Source: Ascoidea tarda (nom. inval.) (taxonomy: Eukaryota; Ascomycota; Saccharomycetes; Ascoideales; Ascoideaceae). From it: 44,075 nucleotides of DNA. The first letter of the stretch is position 1. The number at the start of each line of letters is the position of its first letter. Positions 1-10,326 of the stretch are shown here, one piece after another. The position numbers and the translations under genes were made by a program. The notes under the pieces were generated by a model. The model was not told the DNA's origin, made no database searches, and saw only the letters and a program-made list of their open reading frames with translations. The stretch covers positions 1 to 44,075 of the forward strand of contig JAKTTS010000066.1 of NCBI GenBank assembly GCA_030560485.1. Reading direction: 5' to 3'.

Positions 1-1
1 T

Positions 2-946
2 GCAGCGAAATTTGTGGAAAGAAAAAGGTATTTTCATGGCGAGGGTGATTTGAATTGGATGGGAGACGCATTAAGCGACAACATAGAATCAGTCAAGTTG
101 GCGTTTGATAAATACCAATACAAAGAAGAGAGCAAGCTGCCACCAATTGTTATGCTACATGGGCTTTTTGGCAACAAAGGCAACAACAGAAGTGTTGGCA
201 GGAAACTAAGTCAAGAGTTAAAGAGAGATGTGTACTGCTTGGATTTAAGAAACCATGGGGACTCGCCACACATCGCTAGACACGACTACCCATCGCTAGC
301 ACAGGATGTTGAGAGGTTCATTGAAAACAAAGAGTTTTACAAGAAACAAAACCAGCGCTGTGTTTTGATTGGACACTCGATGGGAGCAAAGACTGCGATG
401 GCGGTTATGTTGCGAAAGGAGAAGTTGGTGTCGATGGGAGTGATAGTGGATAACTCGCCAGTGAGCTTTGCGTCAGCGTCAGGATCGATCTTTGGGCAGT
501 ATGTGAGGAAGTTGCTCGACATCACCGAGAACAAGAGCTTGGGCATCCAGAGTCTTCGCGAGGCAGACGAGTACTTGAAAAGCATCGAAGCCAACGAGTT
601 CACAAGAAAGTTCTTGCTCACCAACCTTAGAAGAAGCAAGAACAGCAACAGCAGCATCGCGTACGAGAGCAAGGTACCGCTTCGGATCTTGGGCAAGGCA
701 ATCGACAACGGGCATATCGCGGGATGGCCGTACGATCCGAGGGCAGTCCGCAGCACGAAGCCGGCGGTGTTTATTCGAGGTAGCCGATCAAAGTACGTTG
801 CTGACGAGTATCTTCGGGACGTGGGAATGTTTTTTCCAAACTTCCGTCTTGACGAGATCGACGCCGGGCACTGGGTGGTTTCGGAAAAGCCCACGGAGTT
901 TGTAGCGCGAGTCAAGCATTGGGTCGAGTGGTTTGAGGAGCCCTAA
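2..946 (+). CDS. Alpha/beta hydrolase, Imo32/Eat1 family (5' end cut off by window)
   Basis: The frame is open from the first bases of the window with no ATG before well-conserved sequence, so the true start lies upstream. Visible motifs are the oxyanion-hole segment HGLFGN (about bases 161-178), the nucleophile elbow GHSMG with Ser at 377-379, and a late DAGHW with the likely catalytic His at 869-871. This is the layout of the mitochondrial hydrolases related to S. cerevisiae YGR031W (Imo32) and YGR015C (Eat1, ethanol acetyltransferase). I cannot separate the two paralogue types from sequence alone. The 3' half is clearly GC-richer than most of the window. The stop codon overlaps an ATG of the next frame, but that ATG is probably not used. 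Function (esterase or alcohol acetyltransferase) is inferred from the family. Confidence 0.85.
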   Translation, partial: AAKFVERKRYFHGEGDLNWMGDALSDNIESVKLAFDKYQYKEESKLPPIVMLHGLFGNKGNNRSVGRKLSQELKRDVYCLDLRNHGDSPHIARHDYPSLAQDVERFIENKEFYKKQNQRCVLIGHSMGAKTAMAVMLRKEKLVSMGVIVDNSPVSFASASGSIFGQYVRKLLDITENKSLGIQSLREADEYLKSIEANEFTRKFLLTNLRRSKNSNSSIAYESKVPLRILGKAIDNGHIAGWPYDPRAVRSTKPAVFIRGSRSKYVADEYLRDVGMFFPNFRLDEIDAGHWVVSEKPTEFVARVKHWVEWFEEP

Positions 947-1134
947 TGCGGCGAGCCCTGGGGCAGCCGCAACGGAGCGCCAATGAGAGCGGCTACTGGG
1001 AGCAATGTCCCGGCAGAGCAAAAGATGGAGCTGCGACGGCATCGCTCTCCATCCAGATCCAGAAGCACAGGAGCCTGAGGCCTCAACAGCATCATCCCAA
1101 GAACTCCTGCCTTCAACGCTGCTCCTTCTCCATC

Positions 1135-2856
1135 ATGAGCACCAACGATAACTCTCCTCAGCTTCACTTGCCGGCCCTGGCAACAAAGTTGAAGTCGGCT
1201 TCCCACTACTACATCTCCTCCACAAGCAAGAAATCGAGACAGAAAAAACTCATTTGCACCTTCTGCAGCAACTCCAACGATTCTCTCACAAACACTGCAA
1301 CTGTTCCTCCCGAACCCACCGCCACCCAGCCCACCGCCGACGACGCTGCTGCTGCTGCTGCTCATGTCGACAATATTCTCTCTCGCAACCTGCCCCAAAT
1401 TCATAGCCATAGCTCCAGTTCTTCTTCAACTTCCAAACATTCAAACAAATCTTCTCATTCTTCTCACTCAGCTCATTTGTCTCATTTGATTCACTCCCAT
1501 TCTCCCACCTTCCATCCCCATGCCTCTACCAAACCAAAGAATAAAGATACCATCCTAAATAAACCTAGTAAAACCATCAACAATCCCAGCATCAAAAGTC
1601 ATAATAATAATGACGATTATAATGATATTGACTATACTATCAGTGACTATGACAACAACAGCAGTATATATAACGATCTAGACAGAATTATCAGTAATTT
1701 ATCTCTAGATTCTTCAAACTCAATTTCAAATAATATTCCTAATAATTATGCAAATCATATTTCCAATCCAGATTTAATTAAAAATTCAAAGCCTGACCTA
1801 AAAACAAACCCAAAACCAGTTTTGAAATCAATACTCAAAAAGACTTCTTCCATACCTGCAAATAAATATGCAAAAAGAGAAATCCCTGCAAAAGATACTC
1901 CTTCCAAAAAAGTTCGTTTCAAATCAATCGCTAACGTTCAGTATCCGGATTGTCAAAAATCTAAAAGCAAATACAATTATAAATCAAACTGTTCAAATGG
2001 TTCAAATAATTTAAACAATTTAAACAATTTAAACAACTTTTCTTTTTCTTTCTCGAATTTATCCTCTCATAATAACAATTCAACAATAATAAATTCCACT
2101 GACAATCAAAATATATCAACTGCTCTCATCTCCGATGCCTGGGAAGATTACCAAGAGATCGAAGTCAATGAGGATTCTATAGATAACCTTGTCGATGAAA
2201 TTGAATCTTACCACCACATAGATCTGTTAAATTATATTCAAAACGATACCCTGTCTTTTACAAATGATAATCTAATCAACCCCAACATTGAAAAAAAATC
2301 GTTAATTCTTCCTAAAATTAATGGGAATCTCTCTTATCATATCGATAACAATCAATCCGATAATCTCAATATCAATGATATCAAGAATATCAAGAATATC
2401 AGTGATATCAATGAAAATAATGATAGCGATTCTACCGATGCCTATCAGGTCCCAATTATTCACTCCCCTTACCTGACAGATAAATTTAAAACGCATTTTC
2501 CTAGAAACAAACTTTCTTCCAATTCAGATGACAATCAAGCCAGCAATACTCTTACTTTTAATGAAATTTTTAATCCCAATTTTAACGATAACCTCAATCA
2601 GAATTTTAATGATAGCTCTAATGATAGCTCTAATGAAAATTTTAATGAAAGTTTTAATGGGGATTTTAATGAAAATCCTAATAAGAATCTTAATAGGAAT
2701 CTTAATAAGAATCTTAACGACATTTATGATGAAAATTACTCTTCTTCTTCTTCCTCTTCTTCCTCTTCTTCCTCTTCTTCCTCTTCTTCTTCCTCCCCTT
2801 CTTCATTTCAACCTAAAACAACAAAAACTTCAAAATATAAATACAAATACAAATAA
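1135..2856 (+). CDS. Asn/Ser-rich protein with SILK and RVxF motifs (putative PP1 partner)
   Basis: Predicted 573 residues; I do not recognise an orthologue. The frame is open from 946, but the first 63 codons look non-coding and would start inside the previous stop codon, so the ATG at 1135 is preferred. Most of the protein is low complexity: Asn-rich stretches, FNxN-type tandem repeats near the end and a serine tract at 2739-2804. Two short motifs stand out: SILK at residues 232-235 and KVRF at 259-262. This pair is the known docking signature for protein phosphatase 1 (as in KNL1 and RepoMan), so a PP1-targeting role is inferred. An acidic, more ordered segment follows at about residues 333-375 (around bases 2130-2260). 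A CxxC pair near residue 40 is too isolated to call a zinc site. It converges with SNP1. Confidence 0.7.
   Translation: MSTNDNSPQLHLPALATKLKSASHYYISSTSKKSRQKKLICTFCSNSNDSLTNTATVPPEPTATQPTADDAAAAAAHVDNILSRNLPQIHSHSSSSSSTSKHSNKSSHSSHSAHLSHLIHSHSPTFHPHASTKPKNKDTILNKPSKTINNPSIKSHNNNDDYNDIDYTISDYDNNSSIYNDLDRIISNLSLDSSNSISNNIPNNYANHISNPDLIKNSKPDLKTNPKPVLKSILKKTSSIPANKYAKREIPAKDTPSKKVRFKSIANVQYPDCQKSKSKYNYKSNCSNGSNNLNNLNNLNNFSFSFSNLSSHNNNSTIINSTDNQNISTALISDAWEDYQEIEVNEDSIDNLVDEIESYHHIDLLNYIQNDTLSFTNDNLINPNIEKKSLILPKINGNLSYHIDNNQSDNLNINDIKNIKNISDINENNDSDSTDAYQVPIIHSPYLTDKFKTHFPRNKLSSNSDDNQASNTLTFNEIFNPNFNDNLNQNFNDSSNDSSNENFNESFNGDFNENPNKNLNRNLNKNLNDIYDENYSSSSSSSSSSSSSSSSSSSPSSFQPKTTKTSKYKYKYK
2739..2804. 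repeat. TCT/TCC triplet tract coding poly-Ser
   Basis: Mixed TCT and TCC triplets in the 1135-2856 frame give an unbroken serine run near the C terminus. Confidence 0.9.
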
Positions 2857-3143
2857 TATAGATTTATTATCTTTTAACTTTCTTTCTTTTCAAAAATTAA
2901 AATATTTTGATTTTTTTCTTCTTTTTTCTTCTTTTTTCATTTTTTTTATAATAATTAAAATAATATGTTATTTTGTTCTCTTCATTTCTATTGGTCTTAT
3001 AGATGGATAAAATAAACCAATTATCACCAATATATTATATTAAATACAGTTAAATACAATTAAATGAAATAAAAAAAAAACAGTGAAAAAATAGTAAAAA
3101 AATAATAGAAAAATAAAATGAAATAAAATATATTTTATAGTCC

Positions 3144-4185
3144 TTAATAATAAGGTCTTGGGTTCATCTGATTATAAACTTTCTCATGTTGCATTTTTTT
3201 CTCTCTATATCTTTCTCTTTCTCTATCTCTCACCGAATCTCTGGTAGAATCCCTCATAGAATCTCTTTGGCGGTAATCAAAATTAGAACCAGAATTATAT
3301 TCTCTTTTATAATTCGAGTTTACAGGATTATTATAACTACTATAGTTATTTCTCATTGTCGATGATGGAGGCTTACCATGATATCTATTTCTCGAGGGTG
3401 AAGAGTGTGATAAATTCGTGGGATTAGATGAAAATGATGAGCTCAAAAAGTCTCTTTTTGTATAACCTCTACCGCCCAATCCTCCTCCTAGTCTTCTTGG
3501 TAACCAATTATTCATTCTTCTGCCTCTTTCAATGTCACCTATTATTAATCGATTTTTGATTTTTAAATTTTTGCAGCTATTTAAAGCTTGAATGAAATCA
3601 CTTTCTCTTTCAAATAAAATAAAGGCATACCCCTTTTTTTTATTCTTATTATATTTGTCTTCAATTATTCGAATTCTTTTTATTTCACCATATTGATCAA
3701 AAATCTTATGTAGATCATCTTCTGATATATCATATGGTAATCTCGACAAAAATAATGTTTTAAAAGGATTCCCGATTATTTGCGAGTCATGATTGGGATG
3801 CCAGTTATCCAAATCTTTTTTCAATTTTTCATTTAATAATCGTTTTTTCTTCCTTTTTTCACGTATTTGCTTTTGCTGTAAACCCTCAGTTGGCTCATAT
3901 TTCACATTTTCAATATAATCTTTCAATGCATTGTCATGAATTAGTGAAGACATCCCAGATATAATTTGATTCGAGCGTTTTTGTGGTGCGACATCAACTG
4001 GCTGAACGTATTTTAATAGAGGTCTTGGTTCAAATAGTTGTGATATCTTCCTTGGTAATAAAGAATCAGAGTTGGACTAGATCAATTGGTGAGAAAAGCA
4101 GTTAGTATGAATAGCACAAATTAAATAGTAAGAAAATAGTCAATAGATAGAAAATTAGAACCAGCAATACCAAACAACTTACCAT
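3144..4185 (-). CDS. SNP1: U1 snRNP 70-kDa protein homologue Snp1, two exons
   Basis: Exon 2 is 3144-4076 and exon 1 holds only the ATG (4183-4185); 311 residues after splicing. The N-terminal part after the splice has the U1-70K segment SQLFEPRPLLKY, matching the LFxPRPPLxY region of yeast Snp1. One RRM follows, with RNP2 LFLSRLPY and RNP1 KGYAFILF. After it come the hallmark DIERGR and PRRLGGGLGGRGY motifs. The C-terminal tail is rich in Arg, Ser and Tyr. Known role: binds U1 snRNA stem-loop I in the U1 snRNP and helps recognise 5' splice sites. Starting at the internal ATG (3953) would lose the conserved N-terminal block that contacts U1C, so the spliced model is preferred. This is itself an intron-containing splicing gene. 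Confidence 0.93.
4077..4182 (-). other. Spliceosomal intron of SNP1 (106 nt)
   Basis: On the minus strand the start codon is followed directly by GTAAGT (4182-4177). A perfect TACTAAC branch sequence lies about 34 nt before the acceptor, which is CTAG ending at 4077. Splicing joins ATG to TCC and opens the frame that carries the conserved U1-70K N terminus. The intron carries no recognisable RNA gene. Confidence 0.92.
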
Positions 4186-5174
4186 GTTTTCTGGATATCT
4201 TTTGTTGACACTACGATGGATCCAGATGAAGTAAAATTGCAGAGTATTGTTGAAATGCACAGACAGTGCTTCATCTCAAAAAATCGCAAACAAATTCTTT
4301 AAATCCTTCAAATCCGTGCCGTATGCAAACGGTAGGATTCCGTAATTACTATCCGGATACGCGGTTCCCTACCAATGTACACACGGATAGGATTCATCAT
4401 CCATAGATGTTCTAGACCTTTTCTCTGGGATGCCGAACAATAAAAACAAATGGCCCGTTTGGATTATTAATGGTTGTGCAGGAGTTTAAAACATCCCCCA
4501 AAACAGCACCAGAACACTTCGGCATTTAAAACGGGAGCTATCACAGCAAGAACAGATAACAAAAATATAAATGGCTGAGAATTCCAAACCAATCCAGTTT
4601 ACTGCGTTTTTTTTTTAGGATATTTTTTGAAACTGCTCTAGCAGCAAGGGACGCTTTTCTTGCTTTTCTCAAATATTTCATTCCTTTTGCCTAGCCTTGT
4701 TTTAGCAATCGTTGGTTTTCAAGCAGCGGAGTTGTCGTGAGTCTAAATAACAGTTTCCCTTTTTTATGTCTCTAGAAAAGGAATTGTAAATGGTTTCTAA
4801 TTTCACTTTTTTGTGATTATTAAACGCAAAAAAAAATCAAATGACCATAAAATTCAAAACACTTCCACAAGTTCAAAATTCACATAAATATTGAGGGGTG
4901 CCTTTTTTAAAGCATGTTAATAACATAAAAATTTGGTTATCAATTTTATTCTTAGTTTTGTTAATTTTATGCTTTTTTTATTTTAGAATACGTTATAGTA
5001 TTTCCTCCATGTAATTAAATTATAATTTGCTTTAACAATACGTTTGGTCTCATTTTTTATCATAAAAAAAACGCTATAGAATAAATTATCACTAATCTTT
5101 TTGATATACATATTTTTTGCTTCAAATACAGTGTTATAAAGATATTAAGAATCTACAATAAAAATGAATTAACC
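4186..5174. other. Intergenic region between SNP1 promoter and CRZ1 3' end
   Basis: No convincing gene. The part next to SNP1 (4260-4560) is richer in GC and holds a near-identical 12/13-base direct repeat (listed separately). The part near 4820-5170 is AT-rich and probably the 3' flank of the CRZ1-like gene. No tRNA boxes or clear snoRNA boxes were found. Confidence 0.5.
4329..4395. promoter_or_regulatory. Duplicated 12-13 base motif upstream of SNP1
   Basis: ACGGTAGGATTC at 4329-4340 recurs as ACGGATAGGATTC at 4383-4395, with a TATCCGGATA palindrome between them. The motifs lie about 145-210 bases upstream of the SNP1 ATG. Repeated near-identical words in a yeast promoter suggest a transcription-factor site, but I cannot name the factor. 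Confidence 0.3.
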
Positions 5175-6858
5175 CTAAATGTTGTTATTTTGAAATTCTA
5201 CTTCTTCGTTATTTGCATCAGCTACTAAATTTTCACTTGATAAATTTTTTTTGTCAAAATTTAATCCTGCTAAAAATTCTTCTCCATAATTGCTTATCAA
5301 CTCATCACTTGTTGCCAATAATCGAGAAATATTCGATAGATTTGTTCCGGTAGCTGACATTAATAACTGTTTAGTATTCTCAAATGATTCACTATCCAAA
5401 TTAAAATTTAAAAAATTGTTATTTCTTGACCTTAACGTTCCAATAGAAGCTTCATCATTTAATCCATCAGCTTCATTGTTTATTACTGAGGTTTTCATTG
5501 ATCCATTATCTTTTTGTGCCTCGAATAATAGCACTGGTCTTAAGCAAAGCCAACCAGTTTCAGTTTTAAAATGTCTTCCAAGGGCATCTGCTCTTGCAAA
5601 TTTTTTATTGCATCCCCATTTGGTGCCATTTTTCAATATACCACCACATTTATACTTTTTAATACCATCATGTAATGCTTCATGTCTCTTCTTGTCATGG
5701 GTTCTAGCAAATTTTCTTCCACAAGTGCTACAGGCATATGGCTTTTCATTGGAATGTGTTCTTATATGTGATCTTAAATTATATGGTTTACTAAAACTTT
5801 TACCACATATATCACAAACGTAAATTTCTTCGGATTCGGTGTTCCCATTTATACCCTGAGTGATAACAGAATTTATATCAATTAAGTTGTCATTTGAAAA
5901 CCCAAGTAGTCTTGATTGTTGATTTAGATTATTTTCCTTATTAGGTTTATTTCTACGTCGTCTACGACGTGGTAGACCTGATTCCTTAACAGCAGAATCT
6001 TGAGCAGTTTCTATGGCTGCATTAATAGTAGATTCAGTTATTGGTACTTTGTTGTTATTTCCATCAAATAAATTTGTGACAATATGATTTTTTTGAGATT
6101 GAAAGGGATCAGGTTGAACATGATTGTTTTCATAATTTATAATGTTCGTAGGCTGTGAGGTTATTAGTGGATTTAAAAGGGTATTAATTGATGGAATACT
6201 AGTTGTGATCAGCGAGGGTGATATTGAAGAAAATTGTGATTTTTCAACTGAAGGAAAAATCGAGTTATAATTATATGCTAAACAGTTTTGATTTGTTATT
6301 GGATAGGGGAGTATTGGCAAACTTGGTGGCATAGGTTGCAAATATACTAATTGGGGCAAATTGTAGTTTGGCGCATTGAGATTTGCATTGAAATTTGCAT
6401 TGAGATTTGTATTAAGATTTGTATTAATACCTGGATCCATAAATTGATTATGATATTGGTATTGGTATTGGTATTGGTATTGGTATTGATATTGGTATTG
6501 ACACTGTTGCTGATACTGATATTTTTGGTAATCATTCATTTGATTGTTATCCAAAAATAAAAGATTTCTATTGTTTCTATTTTGTTGATGAATATCGTTA
6601 ATTGTATTTATGTTATTTATGTTGTTTATGTTATTTATGTTATTTATGATATTGTCGTTATTATTGGCATCCAAAAAATTTGAAGGAGGTAAGGTATTTA
6701 ATGGAGGTAAATTTGCGTATTGATTAAATCCCAAGTTTCTATTAAAAAAATCTTGATTTTTTTCTCTGATATTATTGATTTTCAAATCAAGGATATTGTT
6801 GTTCTGTTCTGAATAATTATTGAGATTATTTTGGATATCATCATCATCATCATCATCA

Positions 6859-6902
<44 letters not shown>

Positions 6903-7169
6903 GTTGATATTAGAAATAGCGGCAGTATTTGAAGTGAGATTTATTTGATAAGCTGCAGGAGAACCAAGTGATTTGTTTAAATTCGAGAATTTGGAAGAGG
7001 AACTGGGGCTTACCATTATGTTTGGTCTTGGAGTTGTTGGACTGATAATCGAAGAAGCAGAACTACTGATGCTATTGCTAAGATATGAAGGTGTGCTAAT
7101 GACCCTTGAGTTGGAATTATTTATAACAGACAAGTATTGATCAAAATTACTCGTTAATTGTTGTTTCAT
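5175..7169 (-). CDS. CRZ1: Crz1-like calcineurin-responsive C2H2 transcription factor
   Basis: 664 residues. The C-terminal zinc-finger block is diagnostic. Finger 1 (about residues 450-471) has [14 protein letters not shown], finger 2 (about 478-499) has [17 protein letters not shown], and an atypical third finger has CGG then [18 protein letters not shown]. This matches the Crz1/Prz1 arrangement. In the family, calcineurin dephosphorylates the protein when Ca2+ rises and it then enters the nucleus. A candidate calcineurin-docking PxIxIT-like site is PNIMVS at residues 49-54. A basic run of Arg/Lys just before the fingers (RRRRRRNK) could be a nuclear signal. The rest is low complexity: poly-Asn, poly-Asp, QY repeats and NIN repeats. 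The 5' flank is long (1.8 kb), as is common for regulators. Confidence 0.85.
6454..6500. repeat. Hexanucleotide repeat coding Gln-Tyr
   Basis: Tandem copies of TTGGTA (plus strand), read on the minus strand as alternating Gln and Tyr inside the CRZ1-like frame; a unit length divisible by three keeps the frame. Confidence 0.9.
6603..6649. repeat. 9-base repeat coding Asn-Ile-Asn
   Basis: Near-identical tandem copies of TTATTTATG (with TTGTTTATG variants) inside the CRZ1-like frame, giving repeated Asn-Ile-Asn. Confidence 0.85.
6838..6901. repeat. Trinucleotide tracts coding poly-Asp and poly-Asn
   Basis: A CAT run followed directly by an ATT/TTA run, read on the minus strand as poly-Asn then poly-Asp in the CRZ1-like protein. 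The two adjoining triplet tracts are likely to vary in length between strains. Confidence 0.9.
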
Positions 7170-8976
7170 GATAACTAAATGTAATTGATAAAAGGAAAAT
7201 TAGAAATTATTTCAACTACTCTTTATCTAATAGATTATCCTTTTCAATGTGGAAAATGAAATAGTGTATAAAAAATTAAAACCGGTGTTTAAAAAGATTT
7301 ACTTCTGGAGTATAACAACAAGAATAGGTTTTGAGAAGAGAAAACCAACCAAATTAAAGATTAAAAGAGGAAAACAACTAAATAAATATGGTTGGATCAG
7401 TTAAAATTTTACTTAAACACCATAAAGACAATACGTTATTCTGCATTTGTTAAATGGTTGAAAACCGGCTTTTTGAATGCAAGTAATGTAACTGGAAGAA
7501 AACCAGCATACGAGTAGCGGGCATATATACCTTCAGAAACACGATATTCAGGCAACTTGTTTAAACAAATTAGCATTGTGATAGAAAAACCAGTAATTAG
7601 TAAGGACAACGTTCTAGCCCTTGCCCTGTAAAACAAGGATATTGCTTCAATTTCGGGTATATGCAGCTGCACATATTGGTTCACTATTACGTATAATATG
7701 ACTAAGGCTTTTTTTTACACGGTAATTGAATATTGCTTTGAAACAGACAGCCTCAATCGCCGGCGGTATTTAAAATAATATTGCAAAAGCCTTCTCGGTG
7801 AATAACTGTCCGAAGACCGTGCCTTGTATACAAGATACAGTACAACTGAACCAATCGAGAAATATAAAACATGAATAGATTATACCAGAGATATTTTTTT
7901 TCTTTTTTTTGATAACAGGGTTTACTTTAGCTAGCTATTTTTATCAAGCAAAATATTTTTTAAAAGATTCTATTATTATTGTTATTATTACTTATCAATG
8001 ATCTATAATGACTAATGTCTTGGAGATGGGTTTCAATAGATTATTGCTTTTCATTTGAGTGCTTTCGTTTCATAAAATTTCCAGTTAGCAGCCACAAATA
8101 AGATAATTCCAAACAAAAGTGTTAATAAGTGCCCTTATTGCCGAACTGTTGAATGTTATTTTTATTTTTGATAAAGCTAGCAGAATAATGTGATGAAAAC
8201 ACAATAAAGTTAAAACAAACACAAGTTCAAGCTCGATTCAACACATAGAGAAATAAATAAGAGGCAGTGTTATTTATTTTAATTTTTGGCAATTTGTAAT
8301 CCTTAAAATGCCGATGAAAGCGATAAATATAAAGAATTGAATTTACTTTTAGCTCTATAAGCCATATTATTCTGTACTTAATTAAATATAAATATCTACA
8401 TTGAGAAATAAGTAAAAAGTATTTTGTGTATAATTTAGGTAGGGAAAATGAATAAATAAGCTTTAATAAGAAAAAGGGTTATAGTGAAGCTTGAAAAATG
8501 ATGGCTATACTCGAGTATTTTATCGAACTGTGAAACCAAAAAAGAAAAACAAAAAAACAAAAAAAACAAAAAAACAAAAAAAAGGATGAAAAGGTAAATT
8601 CAAACGGAAAATCTGGAGATAAAAGTTGGAAGTTGCTTTTTAAAGGTACTTAGCATGATTAAGTAACTAAGCATGATTTTTAATATTATATAAGAGACGC
8701 TTATTTAGTTGTGCAAGCCATTAAATTGGACTCATGATTTTTCACGTGGTATTAACTTTTGCAATTGGAGGGAAAAATTTTAGGTTATTTTTTTTCACTC
8801 AAGTTGCTTTATGAACAAATATTTCAAAAACTTGAGGTGATAGTTAAAAAATAACGAAAGCAGATATTCCAAACTAATTTTAGAAATCAACTTATCAATT
8901 TAGTAAAAACAGGAAAAACCAAAAAACCAAGATTACAAGAGATAGGAAAGTTAGAAACAATAAAGAATAATTGAAA
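7170..8976. other. Long divergent intergenic region, CRZ1-like / SUP45
   Basis: About 1.8 kb between divergent genes. No ATG-initiated gene with recognisable content. A somewhat GC-richer patch at 7436-7684 contains an 82-codon minus-strand frame without an ATG start (see rejected items). An A-rich tract interrupted by single C residues lies at 8528-8582. The last 100 bases before SUP45 are A-rich, as in many yeast 5' leaders. Confidence 0.5.
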
Positions 8977-10326
8977 ATGGCACCTCTAATAGATGAAACA
9001 GATGCTGAAAAAAACATTCAAATTTTTAGAATCAAAAAAATTATCAAAAAACTTGAGGTTGCTAGAGGAAATGGTACTTCAATGATTTCATTGATTTTAC
9101 CACCCAAGTCGCAAGTTTCAATTACTCAAAAAATGTTGACAGATGAGTATGGTACAGCTTCTAATATCAAGTCAAGAGTTAATAGGTTATCAGTTTTATC
9201 GGCTATTACATCGACTCAACAAAAATTGAAGTTATATAATAAAGTTCCACCAAATGGGTTAGTTATATATTGTGGGGATGTTATAACTGAGGAAGGAAAA
9301 GAAAAGAAGTTGAATATTGATTTTGAACCATTCAAGCCAATTAACACGTCATTATATTTATGTGATAATAAGTTCCATACTGAATCGTTGGCAGAATTAT
9401 TGCAAAATGATGATAAATTTGGTTTTATCGTTATGGATGGTAACGGAGCATTATTTGGGGTTGTTTCTGGAAATACTCGAACAGTTTTGCATAAATTCAC
9501 TGTTGATTTACCCAAGAAGCATGGAAGAGGTGGTCAATCTGCATTACGTTTTTCGAGATTGCGTGATGAAAAAAGACACAATTATGTTCGAAAAGTAGCT
9601 GAAGTTGCAGTACAAAATTTTATTACAGGAGACAAGGTGAATGTCACTGGGTTGATTTTGGCAGGTAGTGCAGATTTTAAGACGGAATTGTCGAGATCAG
9701 ATATGTTTGATAACAGGTTAGTAGCCAAGATTATCAAAGTTGTCGATGTATCTTACGGAGGTGAAAACGGGTTCAACCAAGCCATTGAGCTATCAGCAGA
9801 GACTTTGTCGAATGTTAAGTTTATCCAAGAGAAAAAATTGATCACCAGTTATTTTGATGAAATTTCTCAAGATACAGGGAAATATTGTTACGGTATTGAA
9901 GACACATTGAAGGCGCTTGATTTGGGGGCATGCGAAATTGTGATTGTGTATGAGAACTTGGATATTATTCGATACACGTTGAAGGATTCAGAGGGCAAAG
10001 AAGTTGTGGCATACCACTCACCCTCTCAGCATGGGGAAAACAGCAAAGATTATTTATTGGATAAAAACACTGGGCAAGAAATGGAGGCAGTCTCTGATCA
10101 ACCGCTATTGGAATGGTTGGCAGAACACTACAAAGAGTACGGTGCTTCATTGGAGTTTGTGACCGATAAGAGTTCAGAGGGAGCTCAGTTTGTGAAAGGA
10201 TTTGGTGGTATTGGAGCTCTTCTCAGATACAAGGTGAATTTTGAGCAGTTGGTCAGTGACGATGAGGACGAGTTCTACAGCGACAACGATGCAGGAGCCG
10301 ACGACTACGACAGCGATTTCATTTAA
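8977..10326 (+). CDS. SUP45: Peptide chain release factor eRF1
   Basis: 449 residues from the first ATG, against 437 in S. cerevisiae Sup45; the match is near-continuous. It recognises all three stop codons in the ribosomal A site and triggers peptide release with eRF3. Domain 1 has TASNIKS (NIKS at residues 63-66) and YLCDNKF (the YxCxxxF motif), both part of stop-codon decoding. Domain 2 has [11 protein letters not shown] with the catalytic GGQ near residue 186. Domain 3 ends in the acidic tail that contacts eRF3. All key motifs are canonical, which fits ordinary use of all three stops. The gene has no CTG codon, notable given the CUG finding. The last 300 bases are GC-richer than the rest of the gene. 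Confidence 0.98.
   Translation: MAPLIDETDAEKNIQIFRIKKIIKKLEVARGNGTSMISLILPPKSQVSITQKMLTDEYGTASNIKSRVNRLSVLSAITSTQQKLKLYNKVPPNGLVIYCGDVITEEGKEKKLNIDFEPFKPINTSLYLCDNKFHTESLAELLQNDDKFGFIVMDGNGALFGVVSGNTRTVLHKFTVDLPKKHGRGGQSALRFSRLRDEKRHNYVRKVAEVAVQNFITGDKVNVTGLILAGSADFKTELSRSDMFDNRLVAKIIKVVDVSYGGENGFNQAIELSAETLSNVKFIQEKKLITSYFDEISQDTGKYCYGIEDTLKALDLGACEIVIVYENLDIIRYTLKDSEGKEVVAYHSPSQHGENSKDYLLDKNTGQEMEAVSDQPLLEWLAEHYKEYGASLEFVTDKSSEGAQFVKGFGGIGALLRYKVNFEQLVSDDEDEFYSDNDAGADDYDSDFI

Noticed and set aside
946-1134. Upstream ATG giving a 63-residue N-terminal extension to the SILK/RVxF protein
   Set aside because: The ATG overlaps the previous stop and the encoded stretch has the character of GC-rich non-coding DNA; the ATG at 1135 is preferred.
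7436-7684. 82-codon minus-strand frame with two hydrophobic segments
   Set aside because: It begins with GTG, has no ATG until about codon 37 and an in-frame stop upstream. No splice signals that would supply a first exon were found. GC is slightly raised, so it is not excluded, but I cannot support a gene.
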